A DNA stretch of 64,000 nucleotides from Amphibalanus amphitrite (taxonomy: Eukaryota; Arthropoda; Thecostraca; Balanomorpha; Balanidae), in NCBI RefSeq assembly GCF_019059575.1, contig NW_024881982.1, positions 186,001 to 250,000 on the forward strand. Reading direction: 5' to 3'. How positions within the stretch are numbered: position 1 is the first letter of the stretch; every line of letters begins with the position of its first letter. Made by a program: the position numbers and the translations under genes. The notes beneath the pieces are model-generated. The model did no database searches, was not told the origin of the DNA, and was given only the letters and a program-made list of their open reading frames with translations. This document shows positions 55,401 to 58,470 of the stretch, piece by piece.

Positions 55401-56944
55401 CGAAAACTGTGCAGGGCGAGAGCCCCCCCCCCCCATCGCACCCAAATTAGCCAGCACAAAAGATTTCATGGCGATAGCCGACTCGGATGTGACCTGTCGC
55501 GGGCGATCCGGCCGGCCGGCCGATAGGCGTTCCGCCCCATTGGCACACGGGCCGGGTGAGCGTTGCGTCAGGCGGGCCGCAGTATCGGTGCCGATACGGG
55601 GTGAGGGCCCGCCGGCTGGCCGACAGCCACCGGTGCAGAGCCCGGCGTCGGGTCGGATGGGGTCAGCTCAGCGGGCCCGCCAGCAGCGCGGCACGCCGTC
55701 CGAGCAGAGCGCTTCAGCCTGCGCCGCTTACATGACAAATTTACTACAAAATGCGGTTAACTGGAGCATCAATAACGTGACACTAGACAGAAGCATCAGC
55801 GCCGAGTGGAAACTGTTTGGCGATAATCATGAGAAGAATGTGAATAAATTTCAGCCGTCCAGAACAGGACAAGTTACTAAATTGACGCCAGTGCCGATAT
55901 AGAGGATTTTCGTGTCGCTGAGTTCCGTGTCCGCTCAACGGCCGCGTAGTTTGTGTTCAATGCCACTAGCTCGTCACTAAAGAGGTGCTTCTCACAACAC
56001 CAGCCCACATGAAGCGAATACACCATACAAACATGGAGTTTTAGCATTCAACATGATCGCCATTCAATCATTATATCAAGGATGGTTGTTTGAAAAGGTA
56101 TCTCAACGTCAAACTACTTCGTCATCCGCACAACGCCACAAATCGATCCACAGCGTTAAAAGGTGTCCAAATTGTCCTCGTCTCGCCGGTTTGCGTGCAG
56201 GCACGATTTGCAGCACGTCCGAGAAGCGACAATTTCAGTTTGACACGCGGCGAAATGTGAAACGTTCAAAGCAGCGCCCAATACCGTCCCCAGCTGAGAA
56301 CAGTCGCCCATAGTGCAGATCGCTGCTTCGCCCTCTGCCGAGCACTTAGCACACAATAAGCGTCTGGCCAATAGTGCCGCCGAATTGGATTCAGGTGTTT
56401 ATGTACCTGAACTAGGTCTAAAAAGCATGATTCAAAAACTGTGTGCCGTAAACATGTGCGCTAGATAAAGGAGAACAGAACGGACAAACATCGTATCAGA
56501 CGGCGATGAGCGAGCTCGCACGTTGGCCCCTCACTATTTCTGTGGCGGTCAGTCAACTTACAGATTTACCTCACGTGGAGGAACAAAACTGGCGGAATAT
56601 AACTACTTCTCCAGCTCAGTCTGCATTTAAAACGCGAGTGGCCCACCCAAGACCTCGTACACAGGCCCGTGAGGCGTGAAAGCGGAGCAGGCTGCCGAAG
56701 CTCTCGTCCACTTGTTTGGGTCCCAGTCGCACTCACCGAACTCGATGAAGTCTGAGACGGTCTTTTCTCGGCGGAGACTCGAGTTGGAGCACTCGTCGAA
56801 CAGCACGACGAGCACGTCGAGCAGCGTCTCGGCGCTGAACATGAGGCCGTCCGAGCGGCCGGCGCCGGCCAGCACCAGCTGTTCCAGCTGCCGCAGCCGC
56901 GCCTCGGGGCCGGCGCCGGCCTCCTGCAGCGGCGGCGCGCTCAT
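6363..56944 (-). CDS. gek: Genghis khan / MRCK-type Cdc42-binding kinase, whole gene (29 coding exons, about 1790 aa)
   Basis: Cytoplasmic serine/threonine kinase that binds GTP-loaded Cdc42 and, in known family members, phosphorylates myosin light chain phosphatase subunit or LIM kinase to control actomyosin. Predicted order: capping segment 1-75, AGC kinase about 85-350 with C-terminal tail to 417, coiled coil about 440-960, C1 about 1030-1080, PH about 1090-1220, CNH about 1275-1570, CRIB about 1595-1610, conserved tail 1755-1790. Vertebrate MRCK alpha and beta are of similar length (about 1710-1730 aa); the excess lies mainly in a Pro/Ala-rich stretch after CRIB. All splice phases match and the exons total 5373 nt. 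Coding exons are far more GC-rich than the AT-rich upstream DNA. The gene is interrupted by many transposons, all in introns. The assignment to the MRCK/gek family is firm; exact 5' UTR, promoter and isoforms are not determined. Confidence 0.95.
6500..7860. repeat. Minisatellite filling the last gek intron
   Basis: Some 35-40 units of about 26-34 bp with core GGTGACACAGTCTGACA and GGTTATGTTACATGG or TTATACGGT variants; most regular at 6860-7440 (34-bp unit), decaying after 7450. It starts about 30 bp from the exon 29 acceptor and is not obviously exon-derived. Confidence 0.9.
8050..8581 (-). CDS. gek: gek exon 28: CRIB (Cdc42-binding) motif and Pro/Ala/Gln-rich tail
   Basis: Residues 1577-1754. 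[20 protein letters not shown] fits the CRIB consensus ISxPxxFxHxxHxG at every position and should bind GTP-Cdc42. After [12 protein letters not shown] the sequence turns into a low-complexity Pro/Ala/Gln-rich segment of about 120 residues with no counterpart I recognise, then [12 protein letters not shown]. Phase 2 in, phase 0 out at GTGAGG. Confidence 0.94.
8980..9268 (-). CDS. gek: gek exon 27: end of CNH domain
   Basis: Residues 1481-1577. [34 protein letters not shown] and [17 protein letters not shown] follow the vertebrate AVDIFDVNSMEWIQTLPLKKVRPL region; it ends in a basic stretch [17 protein letters not shown] corresponding to NNKRRYSFR. Phase 1 in, phase 2 out at GTTAGT. The upstream acceptor is partly duplicated at about 9315-9345. 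Confidence 0.92.
9634..9740 (-). CDS. gek: gek exon 26: CNH domain
   Basis: [35 protein letters not shown]. Matches vertebrate KEYLLCFNSIGIYTDCQGRRSR. Phase 2 in, phase 1 out at GTACGT. Confidence 0.94.
10130..10485 (-). CDS. gek: gek exon 25: CNH domain
   Basis: Residues 1327-1445, beginning [13 protein letters not shown] and including [33 protein letters not shown] and [18 protein letters not shown], each matching a vertebrate CNH block. Phase 0 in, phase 2 out at GTACGG. A second copy of acceptor plus exon start lies at about 10540-10575. Confidence 0.95.
10701..10849 (-). CDS. gek: gek exon 24: CNH domain
   Basis: [49 protein letters not shown]. Matches vertebrate IIRVGDNKKIHQIELIPNDQLVAVISGRN. 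Phase 1 in, phase 0 out at a GTCCGT donor. Confidence 0.94.
11171..11450 (-). CDS. gek: gek exon 23: end of PH and start of CNH domain
   Basis: Residues 1184-1277. [20 protein letters not shown] and [10 protein letters not shown] close the PH domain; [20 protein letters not shown] opens the citron-homology (CNH) propeller. Phase 0 in, phase 1 out at GTGCGT. Two extra copies of its acceptor and first about 25 bases lie upstream at 11515-11540 and 11610-11640. Confidence 0.95.
11991..12117 (-). CDS. gek: gek exon 22: PH domain, central part
   Basis: Residues 1141-1183: [19 protein letters not shown], then [17 protein letters not shown], matching vertebrate VVISQVIDMRDEEFSV and DVIHASRKDIPCIFR. 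Phase 2 in, phase 0 out at GTGAGT. Confidence 0.95.
12542..12701 (-). CDS. gek: gek exon 21: start of the PH domain
   Basis: [51 protein letters not shown]. Nearly colinear with vertebrate MRCK (GPLGIDPQKGIGTAYEGHV). Phase 1 in, phase 2 out at GTAAGT. Confidence 0.95.
13140..13245 (-). CDS. gek: gek exon 20: C1 domain, second half
   Basis: [35 protein letters not shown]. With exon 19 this completes H-X12-C-X2-C-X13-C-X2-C-X4-H-X2-C-X7-C, a full C1 zinc-binding pattern. In the family the domain contributes to membrane and lipid association. Phase 0 in, phase 1 out at GTGAGT. Confidence 0.95.
13486..13605 (-). CDS. gek: gek exon 19: C1 domain, first half
   Basis: 40 codons in phase 0: a spacer, then [24 protein letters not shown], carrying the first zinc ligands H-X12-C-X2-C. 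The donor chosen is GTGGGT after ATG, because joining to GTG GGG CTG of the next exon restores the invariant LMVGL; a donor one base later (four bases further downstream) would add an extra Gly. Confidence 0.93.
13862..14025 (-). CDS. gek: gek exon 18: Ser-rich linker before the C1 domain
   Basis: Residues 958-1012: [19 protein letters not shown] followed by Gly/Ser/Glu-rich sequence and [10 protein letters not shown]. It resembles the vertebrate HSFLAFLNTP / LDQFERSPS linker. Phase 1 in, phase 0 out at GTGAGT. A downstream acceptor just before the internal ATG is possible, but the one used here preserves phase. Confidence 0.85.
15340..15800. repeat. Degenerate GA-rich minisatellite in gek intron 17
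   Basis: Repeats of GGACCGGGAGGACAGCAGGACGG and CACACCCACTSGACCGG type, then purine-rich sequence to about 16160 and long oligo-G runs at 16190-16250. Confidence 0.85.
16380..16427 (-). CDS. gek: gek possible cassette exon (48 nt, Ala/Arg-rich)
   Basis: Between a GCACGCAG acceptor and a GTAACG donor lies a stop-free 48-nt segment, phase 1 in and phase 1 out. It could be included or skipped without changing frame and would insert 16 residues rich in Ala and Arg. No homology recognised. The region is very GC-rich, so chance is a real alternative. Not counted in the 1790-residue model. Confidence 0.3.
17445..17551 (-). CDS. gek: gek exon 17: end of the coiled coil
   Basis: Residues 922-958: [35 protein letters not shown], still heptad-like. 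Phase 2 in, phase 1 out at GTGAGT. Homology to vertebrates is weak here and the exon is supported mainly by phase and splice signals. One duplicated acceptor plus exon start lies at about 17600-17625. Confidence 0.82.
17740..17944 (-). repeat. Exon 16 donor array (five copies of 39 bp)
   Basis: Each unit carries CACTGCCGGGCCGAGCTCAT-CGCGAGTCAAAA followed by GTGAGT, the exon 16 end plus donor. Copies degenerate with distance (GTTAGT donors in the outer two). Confidence 0.92.
17945..18093 (-). CDS. gek: gek exon 16: coiled coil (KIM-like region)
   Basis: Residues 873-922: [49 protein letters not shown]. Corresponds to vertebrate [33 protein letters not shown]. Phase 0 in, phase 2 out at GTGAGT. 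Its last 39 bases plus donor are repeated five times downstream (17740-17944). Reading past the true donor meets TGA at once, so distal donors should be non-productive. Confidence 0.93.
18326..18431 (-). CDS. gek: gek exon 15: conserved [19 protein letters not shown] block
   Basis: Residues 837-872. Completes the Trp codon and reads [23 protein letters not shown], then a diverged Ser/Gly-rich end. Leaves in phase 0 at GTAAGT. The [19 protein letters not shown] string is nearly invariant in MRCKs, so this placement is secure. One extra acceptor copy lies at about 18490-18515. Confidence 0.95.
18717..18841 (-). CDS. gek: gek exon 14: coiled coil / leucine-rich block
   Basis: Residues 796-837: [19 protein letters not shown], then [19 protein letters not shown], closely matching the vertebrate KKESVAHWEAQITEIIQW block. 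It leaves in phase 2 (TG plus G makes Trp) at GTCAGT. A second copy of its last about 50 bases plus donor lies at 18648-18700; using that donor would add 69 nt (23 residues) in frame without a stop. Confidence 0.93.
18842..18913 (-). repeat. Exon 14 acceptor array, part next to the exon
   Basis: Three copies of the GTCAGCTCTGACCCC acceptor unit immediately upstream (minus strand) of exon 14, then the left end of the 5.9-kb insertion. Confidence 0.85.
19363..19440. repeat. (AT)n microsatellite
   Basis: About 78 bp of uninterrupted AT dinucleotides, directly left of the TTAA element. Confidence 0.97.
19474..21255. mobile_element. 1.8-kb TTAA-flanked inverted-repeat element
   Basis: TTAACCCGCGCGGGGCTGGG at the left and its complement at 21238-21255, so TTAA flanks both sides. 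Subterminal G/C runs and GGGGTAAAATTTACCCC-like blocks are also mirrored. piggyBac- or Kolobok-like target. No long frame; AGGTC-rich repeats inside; carries a nested hAT-type insertion. Confidence 0.75.
19939..20526. mobile_element. 588-bp non-autonomous hAT element nested in the TTAA element
   Basis: Ends CAGTGGCGCGGGAAC and GTTCCCGCGCCACTG (15-bp perfect TIR) with a perfect 8-bp target duplication TCAATAAG at 19931-19938 and 20527-20534. Eight-base duplications and CAGTG ends are characteristic of hAT. Non-coding, G/C-run rich. Confidence 0.88.
22114..22587. mobile_element. TTAA-flanked MITE, copy 2 (opposite orientation)
   Basis: 474 bp, same TIR as copy 1 with a few changes at the right end (GGTAGGAGGGTCTCT). 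Non-coding. It lies inside the larger insertion 18914-24860. Confidence 0.85.
22590..24780. other. Interior right part of the 5.9-kb insertion
   Basis: No gene. Moderately AT-rich. A GC-rich stretch at 23195-23450 and another at 24060-24300 might be old SINE-like copies, but no tRNA-type A and B boxes were convincing. Confidence 0.4.
24861..25560 (-). repeat. Exon 14 acceptor array, main part
   Basis: About 25 units of CTACCCGTCAGCTCTGACCCC type; CCCGTCAG followed by CTCT equals the exon 14 acceptor and first bases. The smaller part (18842-18913) adjoins exon 14; the two are separated by the 5.9-kb insertion. Confidence 0.88.
25836..25985 (-). CDS. gek: gek exon 13: coiled coil
   Basis: Exactly 50 codons in phase 0: [16 protein letters not shown] through [20 protein letters not shown], matching the vertebrate EREKVLLTEENKKLTSELDK region. 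Acceptor CCGGCAG, donor GTGCGT. The downstream intron (18842-25835) carries the exon 14 acceptor array split by a 5.9-kb insertion. Confidence 0.92.
26245..26631 (-). repeat. Exon 12 donor array (about nine copies)
   Basis: 39-40 bp units CCGAGCGGGACACGCTACTG-CAGGAG followed by GTGGGT, copying the end of exon 12 and its donor. Spacing of the first two is 39 bp (in frame), later ones mostly 40 bp. Confidence 0.92.
26632..26773 (-). CDS. gek: gek exon 12: coiled coil with alternative in-frame donors
   Basis: Residues 698-745, [19 protein letters not shown] through [12 protein letters not shown], leaving in phase 0 at GTGGGT. The last about 27 coding bases plus donor recur roughly nine times downstream. 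The two nearest copies are 39 and 78 nt away, so their donors (coding ends at 26593 and 26554) would add one or two in-frame 13-residue repeats. The donor at 26632 is chosen because it is the first and adds no glycine-rich insert. Confidence 0.88.
27137..27439 (-). CDS. gek: gek exon 11: coiled coil
   Basis: Residues 597-698. [21 protein letters not shown] corresponds closely to vertebrate LTELHTQKQKLARHVRDKEEE; the remainder is Glu/Arg/Gln-rich heptads. Phase 2 in and out; donor GTGCGC. An oligo-G run lies just upstream of the acceptor. Confidence 0.93.
27935..28199 (-). CDS. gek: gek exon 10: coiled coil
   Basis: Residues 509-597: [21 protein letters not shown] onward to [20 protein letters not shown], the last part matching the vertebrate CQRKLAMQEF block. 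Phase 1 in, phase 2 out at GTGAGT. The acceptor plus roughly the first 50 coding bases are repeated eleven more times upstream (28205-29115). Confidence 0.93.
28200..29115 (-). repeat. Exon 10 acceptor array (11 extra copies)
   Basis: Units of about 80-87 bp each contain a GTGTGTCAG acceptor followed by about 50 bases identical or nearly identical to the start of exon 10 (encoding [17 protein letters not shown]) and a CACACAGA-rich spacer. Long stop-free frames over this array are not genes. The closest decoys are 83 nt apart and out of frame. Confidence 0.93.
29282..29413 (-). CDS. gek: gek exon 9: coiled coil
   Basis: Residues 465-509, beginning DTTRTLQ and ending with the heptad-like [18 protein letters not shown]. 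Phase 1 in, phase 1 out (donor GTACGT). It lies after the 7.7-kb intron containing the BEL element. It is identified by phase continuity and by similarity to the QTVQAL / DLEIKNLKEEIEKLRK region of vertebrate MRCK, which is weaker than for the kinase exons. Confidence 0.82.
29880..30174 (-). repeat. Exon 8 donor array, far part beyond the BEL insertion
   Basis: About eleven units of about 27-29 bp, GGGACCCTAGTGGCCGGCTG-GCAGGTAAGG type, related to the exon 8 donor repeat but more diverged with distance from the exon. Confidence 0.88.
30175..30587 (-). repeat. 3' LTR of the BEL element
   Basis: 413 bp, flanked externally by GTCCC and internally by a polypurine tract. Differs from the other LTR at one position by eye. 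Confidence 0.95.
30686..36271 (-). CDS. BEL/Pao Gag-Pol polyprotein, intact (1861 aa)
   Basis: Single open frame coding Gag and Pol. An N-terminal SAP-like motif (about residues 5-38) precedes a coiled Lys/Glu-rich region. A DUF1759-type Gag lies at about 205-385, three zinc-knuckle-like clusters at about 429-493 (two CX2CX4HX4C), an aspartic protease with DSGS at 575-578, reverse transcriptase with YVDD at 992-995, an RNase H-like region at about 1172-1310, integrase HHCC at about 1499-1537 and core with the D-D-E triad near 1570, 1632 and 1684, then a C-terminal domain. All expected catalytic residues are present and there is no frameshift or stop. No envelope-like frame follows. Transcription from gek and from the LTR would be in the same direction. 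Confidence 0.95.
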   Translation of the reverse strand: MLLNMSVKDLKRELKARGLSCQGNKEKLRLRLAEALEEHDNVEPNDSVSQAGTRVTTSEFLTLRQADEAAARAGLLARLKAVKEKQEIERQAAELKRKEELLDLEAKIAEVSAREQAIKCFQDQEMAGAAVNECNTSQGSHRCPVPTSESGVGGDKSMSAAVIDDQPATSSNRVSFARDDGASDNPEPDNRQLTQERERTASLMRLPIIEMKKFGGDVTEFAQFMKGFQLKIASKLDCAQEKLYYLEQHMTPGSKPHAIVTSCMYLENGYQEAIRMLNKRYGQPSHIASAFMDRINSFSTIKANDVEALDRFALLLLSCKNALGSSSLMMGDPRTMRSLTSKLPETMLNSWRRHADDIEERQGREVKFEDVVKFVGDEARIAANPTYGRLMYSRDNSAVLPSQGRAGSSSVRRTRPIVAAAQTQNQAACVFCDVIGHVTADCEQLRATSPEQRKAFAMSRSLCFSCLRQGHMSADCRRRAECRICKRRHPTAMHLERPQRENRDQGRHELAIQSRGHETGPPRETAQPPQERTGTTGATVCGTAGAENSDRPTLPLVPVIVCNGNIKIKTFAFLDSGSTHSFATESLMDQLGIKQPSRHLTITTVGQEDISIPTREVEGLHITDLCGDNRMDLPKLFSLENIPADPSDYPKTDDVRRWDHLRYLELPEPEISEVGLLLGANAFLAMEPVRVIPSVDGSPYAVLTRFGWVVSGLDSPSRKSHTTVCRAAVRDERASIEEMVRNMYDSEYEEKLHCTRRGLSVEDKEWVQKIESSMEMQEGHYSAVLPTKTPEERMPVNVKMAENRLEHLRSRLRKDAKLAEDYKGFMEEMINKGYAEEVPEEEQRRADGRVWYLPHHAVYHPTKPDKIRVVFDCAARYNGVSLNDMLLTGPDQTNSLVDVLLRFRLERVAVTADVEGMFNQVKVDRADRDLIRFLWFENGDISGRARHYRMTVHLFGATSSPSVACYALRKTAADAGDDFSQECVTTVNENFYVDDVLRSVPTDEEAITLASELKDLCKRGGFNLTKFASNSPAVVEAIENEDRSTEMKKWSGLWDELPTERVLGVIWHPEHDLLKLSPQIKSAKVKTCSRRGLLSVVSSVYDPLGMAEPTVIQGRRLLQELTRKQMDWDAELEEEDKLAWNGWLSTLEGLDSLSISRCIKHRDFGSVTTCQIHTFVDASEAAYGAVSYIRLANAACAVQVSFLKGKAHLAPLKMVTIPRLEMMAAVTGVRLSALILGALKTQLERLSVEVEEFFWTDSTTVLRYINNRKTRFHTFVANRLAIIHDGSHPAQWRHVPSSQNPADDVSRGTQSDRWLTGPEYLWKIETQWPETPQALQDTTDDLEVKMTVCAAKAYDATQEDDLQNPLLKLTAHYSDRHRLLRAVAWILKVKQELIRRSKEEGVTTQRKTILLETQDIREAERAIMMSIQSAAFPEEVVALNSGKDIRATSKLSKLSPFLEDGIIRVGGRLQHSALEYDAKHPVILPSHASYVKLLVEDVHRRTGHAGRQHVLAELRKRFWILKSTSAVKRVLKSCFTCKRLRAKTEKQKMANLPGDRITAGERPFTRTGVDYFGPFYVSQGRGQVKRYGVIFTCLSVRCIHIEVAEDLSSDSFICALKRFVARRGNVKTLRSDRATNFVGAHRELREQLKRLEEKEEWVAKEMLANDIDWKFNTPGASHHGGAWERMIRTVRRILDTMLHAKTLKNETLQTFLCEAEAIVNSRPLVSPSSDPLDAPPLTPNDILLLGASSGTTPLNVFSASENDKRKMWKQASYMADVFWKRWRREYVPLLQQRSTSTATARQNLAVGDLVLMVDDSVPRGQWPIGRVESVKMSKDGLVRSVTLNIRGVTLVQRPITKLVKM
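36491..36903 (-). repeat. 5' LTR of the BEL element
   Basis: 413 bp, TG...CA ends, followed by a leader of about 220 bp before the open reading frame. Confidence 0.95.
36904..37095 (-). repeat. Exon 8 donor array, part next to exon 8
   Basis: Units of 30-41 bp with CTCAGCCGACGGCTGGCAG followed by GTAAGG, copying the end of exon 8 (LSRRLAG) and its donor. The array continues at 29880-30174 beyond the BEL element, with units drifting to GCCACTAGGG. Confidence 0.92.
37096..37238 (-). CDS. gek: gek exon 8: linker and start of the coiled coil
   Basis: Enters in phase 2 (AG plus C makes Ser) and reads RISDEGCL, a Ser/Ala-rich spacer, then [21 protein letters not shown], the first heptads, leaving in phase 1 at GTAAGG. 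The SDxxCL block and ERRI-RLEQE match vertebrate MRCK. Its last bases plus donor form the unit of the array that fills both flanks of the BEL insertion in the following intron. The next donor copy is 30 nt downstream and in frame. Confidence 0.9.
37580..37788 (-). CDS. gek: gek exon 7: AGC kinase tail and hydrophobic motif
   Basis: Residues 348-417. [13 protein letters not shown] and [16 protein letters not shown] are the AGC tail; [11 protein letters not shown] is the hydrophobic motif seen as FVGFTYT in vertebrates. It ends in phase 2 at GTGAGT. Two further copies of its 3' end plus donor lie downstream (37495-37579). The first of these, 36 nt away, would be reached only through an in-frame TGA, so it should be non-productive. 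Confidence 0.94.
38071..38187 (-). CDS. gek: gek exon 6: kinase C-lobe end
   Basis: 39 codons in phase 0. Contains [19 protein letters not shown] and NGIDDFK, the alpha-H/alpha-I region with the conserved arginine of RLG. Acceptor CCTCAG, donor GTACGG. Confidence 0.94.
38513..38656 (-). CDS. gek: gek exon 5: kinase C-lobe
   Basis: 48 codons in phase 0, starting AMED and running through [19 protein letters not shown] (the alpha-F Asp-Trp-Trp-Ser signature of AGC kinases) to TYGKIMNHS. The acceptor is CCTCAG and the donor GTGAGT. It aligns without gaps to vertebrate MRCK. Confidence 0.95.
38740..39168 (-). repeat. Exon 4 donor array (about 13 copies)
   Basis: Units of about 29 bp carry ATCAGTCCAGAAATNCTCCGC followed by GTGAGT, GTAAGT or a degenerate donor, that is the last bases of exon 4 (ISPEILR) plus its 5' splice site, running away from the exon into intron 4. 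Confidence 0.9.
39169..39468 (-). CDS. gek: gek exon 4: kinase hinge, catalytic loop, DFG and activation segment
   Basis: Exactly 100 codons in phase 0. [13 protein letters not shown] is the hinge, [13 protein letters not shown] the catalytic loop with the proton-acceptor Asp, LADFGSC the metal-binding DFG, and [13 protein letters not shown] the activation segment through the APE-like motif. All catalytic residues are intact. Both edges of this exon seed tandem arrays in the neighbouring introns: acceptor copies at 39469-39540 and 40886-40930, and donor copies at 38740-39168. Confidence 0.96.
39546..40885. mobile_element. 1.34-kb TA-flanked inverted-repeat element in gek intron 3
   Basis: Left end GGGTAGGGTGGGGTAATTTG and its complement at the right, TA at both edges; an internal GGGGCAATTTGAACA motif recurs near both ends. 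It is inserted between copies of the exon 4 acceptor repeat (CCAGGTACTGCCGGGTCA on both sides). No intact transposase seen. Confidence 0.75.
41889..42035 (-). CDS. gek: gek exon 3: kinase N-lobe with ATP-anchoring lysine
   Basis: Exactly 49 codons in phase 0. [14 protein letters not shown] carries the VAIK-type lysine (K in AMKIL), and [12 protein letters not shown] carries the alpha-C glutamate region. It ends DDNNL at a less usual GTCAGT donor, which joins YLVMDYY of exon 4 as in other MRCKs. Confidence 0.95.
42605..42729 (-). CDS. gek: gek exon 2: kinase glycine-rich loop
   Basis: Residues 70-111. Contains [15 protein letters not shown], where GRGAFG is the ATP-binding glycine loop. It enters in phase 1 (G plus CG makes Ala) after a CTGTCCACAG acceptor and leaves in phase 0 at GTAAGC. 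The acceptor region is duplicated many times in the intron just upstream (42730-43110). Confidence 0.93.
42730..43110 (-). repeat. Exon 2 acceptor array
   Basis: About eleven units of about 27-35 bp CTCTGTCCACAGCCCGTGCT-GACC; the CTCTGTCCACAG part equals the exon 2 polypyrimidine tract and acceptor. Confidence 0.85.
43192..43520. repeat. Near-perfect 329-bp palindrome (150-bp arms, 29-bp loop)
   Basis: GTAAATAGAGTGAATAACC at the left arm start is exactly mirrored at the right arm end; arms 43192-43341 and 43371-43520 appear identical over their length. AT-rich, non-coding. The phrase ATATCCCGAGCC occurs just outside both ends. Probably a fold-back MITE. Confidence 0.9.
43521..47552. other. 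gek intron 1, proximal part
   Basis: No coding exon found. GC-rich, CpG-dense stretches at about 43850-44130, 45350-45720 and 46370-46620 could be alternative promoters, but no transcript feature is visible. A homopolymer C run lies at 43820-43835. Confidence 0.45.
45186..45358. repeat. Short minisatellite, GAGAGGGTAGGTGGGCTCCG type
   Basis: About five units of about 33 bp in intron 1, next to a GC-rich stretch. Confidence 0.85.
47553..48868. mobile_element. 1.3-kb mariner-like element, degenerate
   Basis: TA-flanked; the ends share TTCACTAAAAATTGACACAA versus, reversed, CTCACTAAAAATTGAGACAA. Size (1316 bp), TA target and TIR fit a mariner-type element, but neither strand holds a continuous transposase, so it is probably inactive. 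Confidence 0.7.
48915..49320. repeat. 22-bp minisatellite, GTGGACCGGGCAGTCACCCA type
   Basis: About 18 copies with variants (GGCACTCACCCACGGTG). Adjoins the right end of the mariner-like element. Non-coding. Confidence 0.9.
49321..50826. other. gek intron 1, middle part
   Basis: Mixed-composition DNA without recognised gene; GC-rich at 50480-50760 with repeated CTCCCGGGAG palindromes. Confidence 0.4.
50827..51740. repeat. 35-bp minisatellite in gek intron 1
   Basis: About 26 highly regular copies of ACTCCGACACAAGACTGCC-GGACCGGCGACAGTGG. The unit has no stop on either strand in several frames, which creates open frames up to 430 codons on both strands; these are not genes. Confidence 0.95.
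52537..52650. repeat. (GT)n-type microsatellite
   Basis: GTGTGTGGGTGTGGGTGTG and GTGTGCGTGTGCGTG variants in intron 1. Confidence 0.9.
53476..53757. mobile_element. hAT-type MITE with CAGGGCTGCGGAGTCG ends
   Basis: Left CAGGGCTGCGGAGTCG and right CGACTCC...CGCAGCCCTG with 8-bp flanks GCCGTGTG / GTCGTGTG (one mismatch). The interior is (GACTCC)n-rich and contains two more copies of the left end near 53588 and 53619. The end motif resembles a hAT terminus common in animals. Confidence 0.75.
56737..56944 (-). CDS. gek: gek exon 1: start codon and N-terminal capping/dimerisation segment
   Basis: The ATG at 56944 sits in a strong GCCGCC context. Residues 1-69 include [10 protein letters not shown], then [17 protein letters not shown] and LRREK, the conserved segment before the MRCK kinase domain. 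The exon ends in phase 1 at a GTGAGT donor. It is separated from exon 2 by a 14-kb intron, a common arrangement for a promoter-proximal first exon. Whether a 5' UTR exon lies further upstream cannot be seen; a possible acceptor occurs about 70 bp upstream near 57013. Confidence 0.9.
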
Positions 56945-57009
56945 GGCGGCCGGCCCACCGCCGACCCGCGACCGCTAGCGGCGCCGGCAGCACGCAGTCA
57001 CCCACCCGC

Positions 57010-57545
57010 CCACCTGGAGGACAGAGAGACGCCGTCAGCAGACAGCCGCAGGGAGACGCCGTCAGCAGACAGGGACAGAGAGACGCCGTCAGCAGACAGC
57101 CGCAGGGAGATACTGTCAGCAGACAGCTGCAGGGAGACACTGTCAGGTGGCAGACACAGGGACACTGATAGCTAGTGGCCACAGGGACACACTGTCAGCT
57201 GACAGGGACAGGGACACCATCAGCTGACAGTCAAGGGAACACACTGTCAGCTGACAGCCAAAGGGAGACACTGTCAGCTGACAGTCACAGGGACACACTG
57301 TCAGCTGACAGGGACAGGGATACACTGTCAGCTGACAGACACAGGGACACACTGTCAGCTGACAGTTACAGGGACACCATCAGCTGGCAGTCACAGGGGC
57401 ACACTGTCAGCTGACAGTCGCAGGGACACTTATAGCTAGTGGCCACAGGGACACACCATCAGCTGACAGTCACAGGGACACTTATAGCTAGTGGCCACAG
57501 GGACACACTGTCAGCTGACAGTCAATGGCATACCACCAGCTGACA
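57010..57545. repeat. Minisatellite just upstream of gek exon 1
   Basis: About 18 units of about 27-30 bp; near exon 1 GACGCCGTCAGCAGACAG, further out the self-complementary CTGTCAGCTGACAG with CAGGGACACA. Lies in the presumed promoter or 5' UTR intron. Confidence 0.88.
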
Positions 57546-58470
57546 GTGACTGGGTGCTATGAAGTAAACTCTATAAAGTAGGAAGAAAAAATAATCAATG
57601 AGCTCAGCACATGACTACTGAATTCTAGCATACCTATCTGATGCCTTCAGTTTTTTAATTGGATATTGGCTGTAAGCTTGTGGAGCCATTCTAAAAGCTC
57701 TTTAAAATGTGGACAAGGTACAAGGCAACTCAACAGATGTATGAACTATGATCTTTTTGCTAAAGGCAATATGACACTCTGCAAAGTGCAAGGTGCCATA
57801 TGTGCTTAATAATTTTGGGTCAGGATTGGGCATAGAGGAATGTAACAGTCTAATGTTAAATGTGTACCTGCTGGAAAAAGGTAGCATGGGTCTGGCAAGC
57901 TGGCAGGAAGCAGGGTACATGTGGAATCTAGGAACTAGCTCACCTAAAATAAACTGAATATAATAAGTGCATTGAATTTTAACTTATAAGGGCAGGGATT
58001 ATGGTAGAAAGGTCATGAACTCATGAATTTCTGTTGGCCAAGTTCATAAAGTTGGCAATCATTATAAGCTTGATTCTGATAAAATGGAGGCTTGACATGC
58101 TTATTGCTTACTTAAAAAACAAAACAGGATGAAATATAAGCATTGATGCATATATTTTATAGGCAGAGTAAGTGTATTCTACATTCAACAGAGTCTTTAT
58201 AAGCAACTGACCATTAAATTCAAGCATCTACCTACCTAGGCTACTCTGCTCCTCAGAACCAAATATTTTAGTACCTAAGCTAATCATTGACATAATTTAC
58301 AAATAAATGCATACATATTTAGACACTTTTAATTAGATCAAATAAGGAAAACATATTTGTTTCCATTTTAAACATAAAACATAATTGAGCGATTCCAAAA
58401 ATAGTGAAATGGCTAGCCAGTTCAGGTTGCAGTTTTAGTTACCAACTTGTGGCTGAACGTCCACAAACAT
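57546..58470. other. AT-rich upstream DNA, nothing seen
   Basis: Composition drops sharply to AT-rich compared with the exon 1 area. No gene or repeat recognised. Confidence 0.5.

Larger units (their letters stand above)
51741..56736. other. gek intron 1, distal part
   Basis: No coding exon recognised. Holds the GT microsatellite, a CpG-dense block (52760-53240) and the hAT MITE at 53476. The rest, including 53760-56700, looks like unique non-coding sequence. Confidence 0.45.
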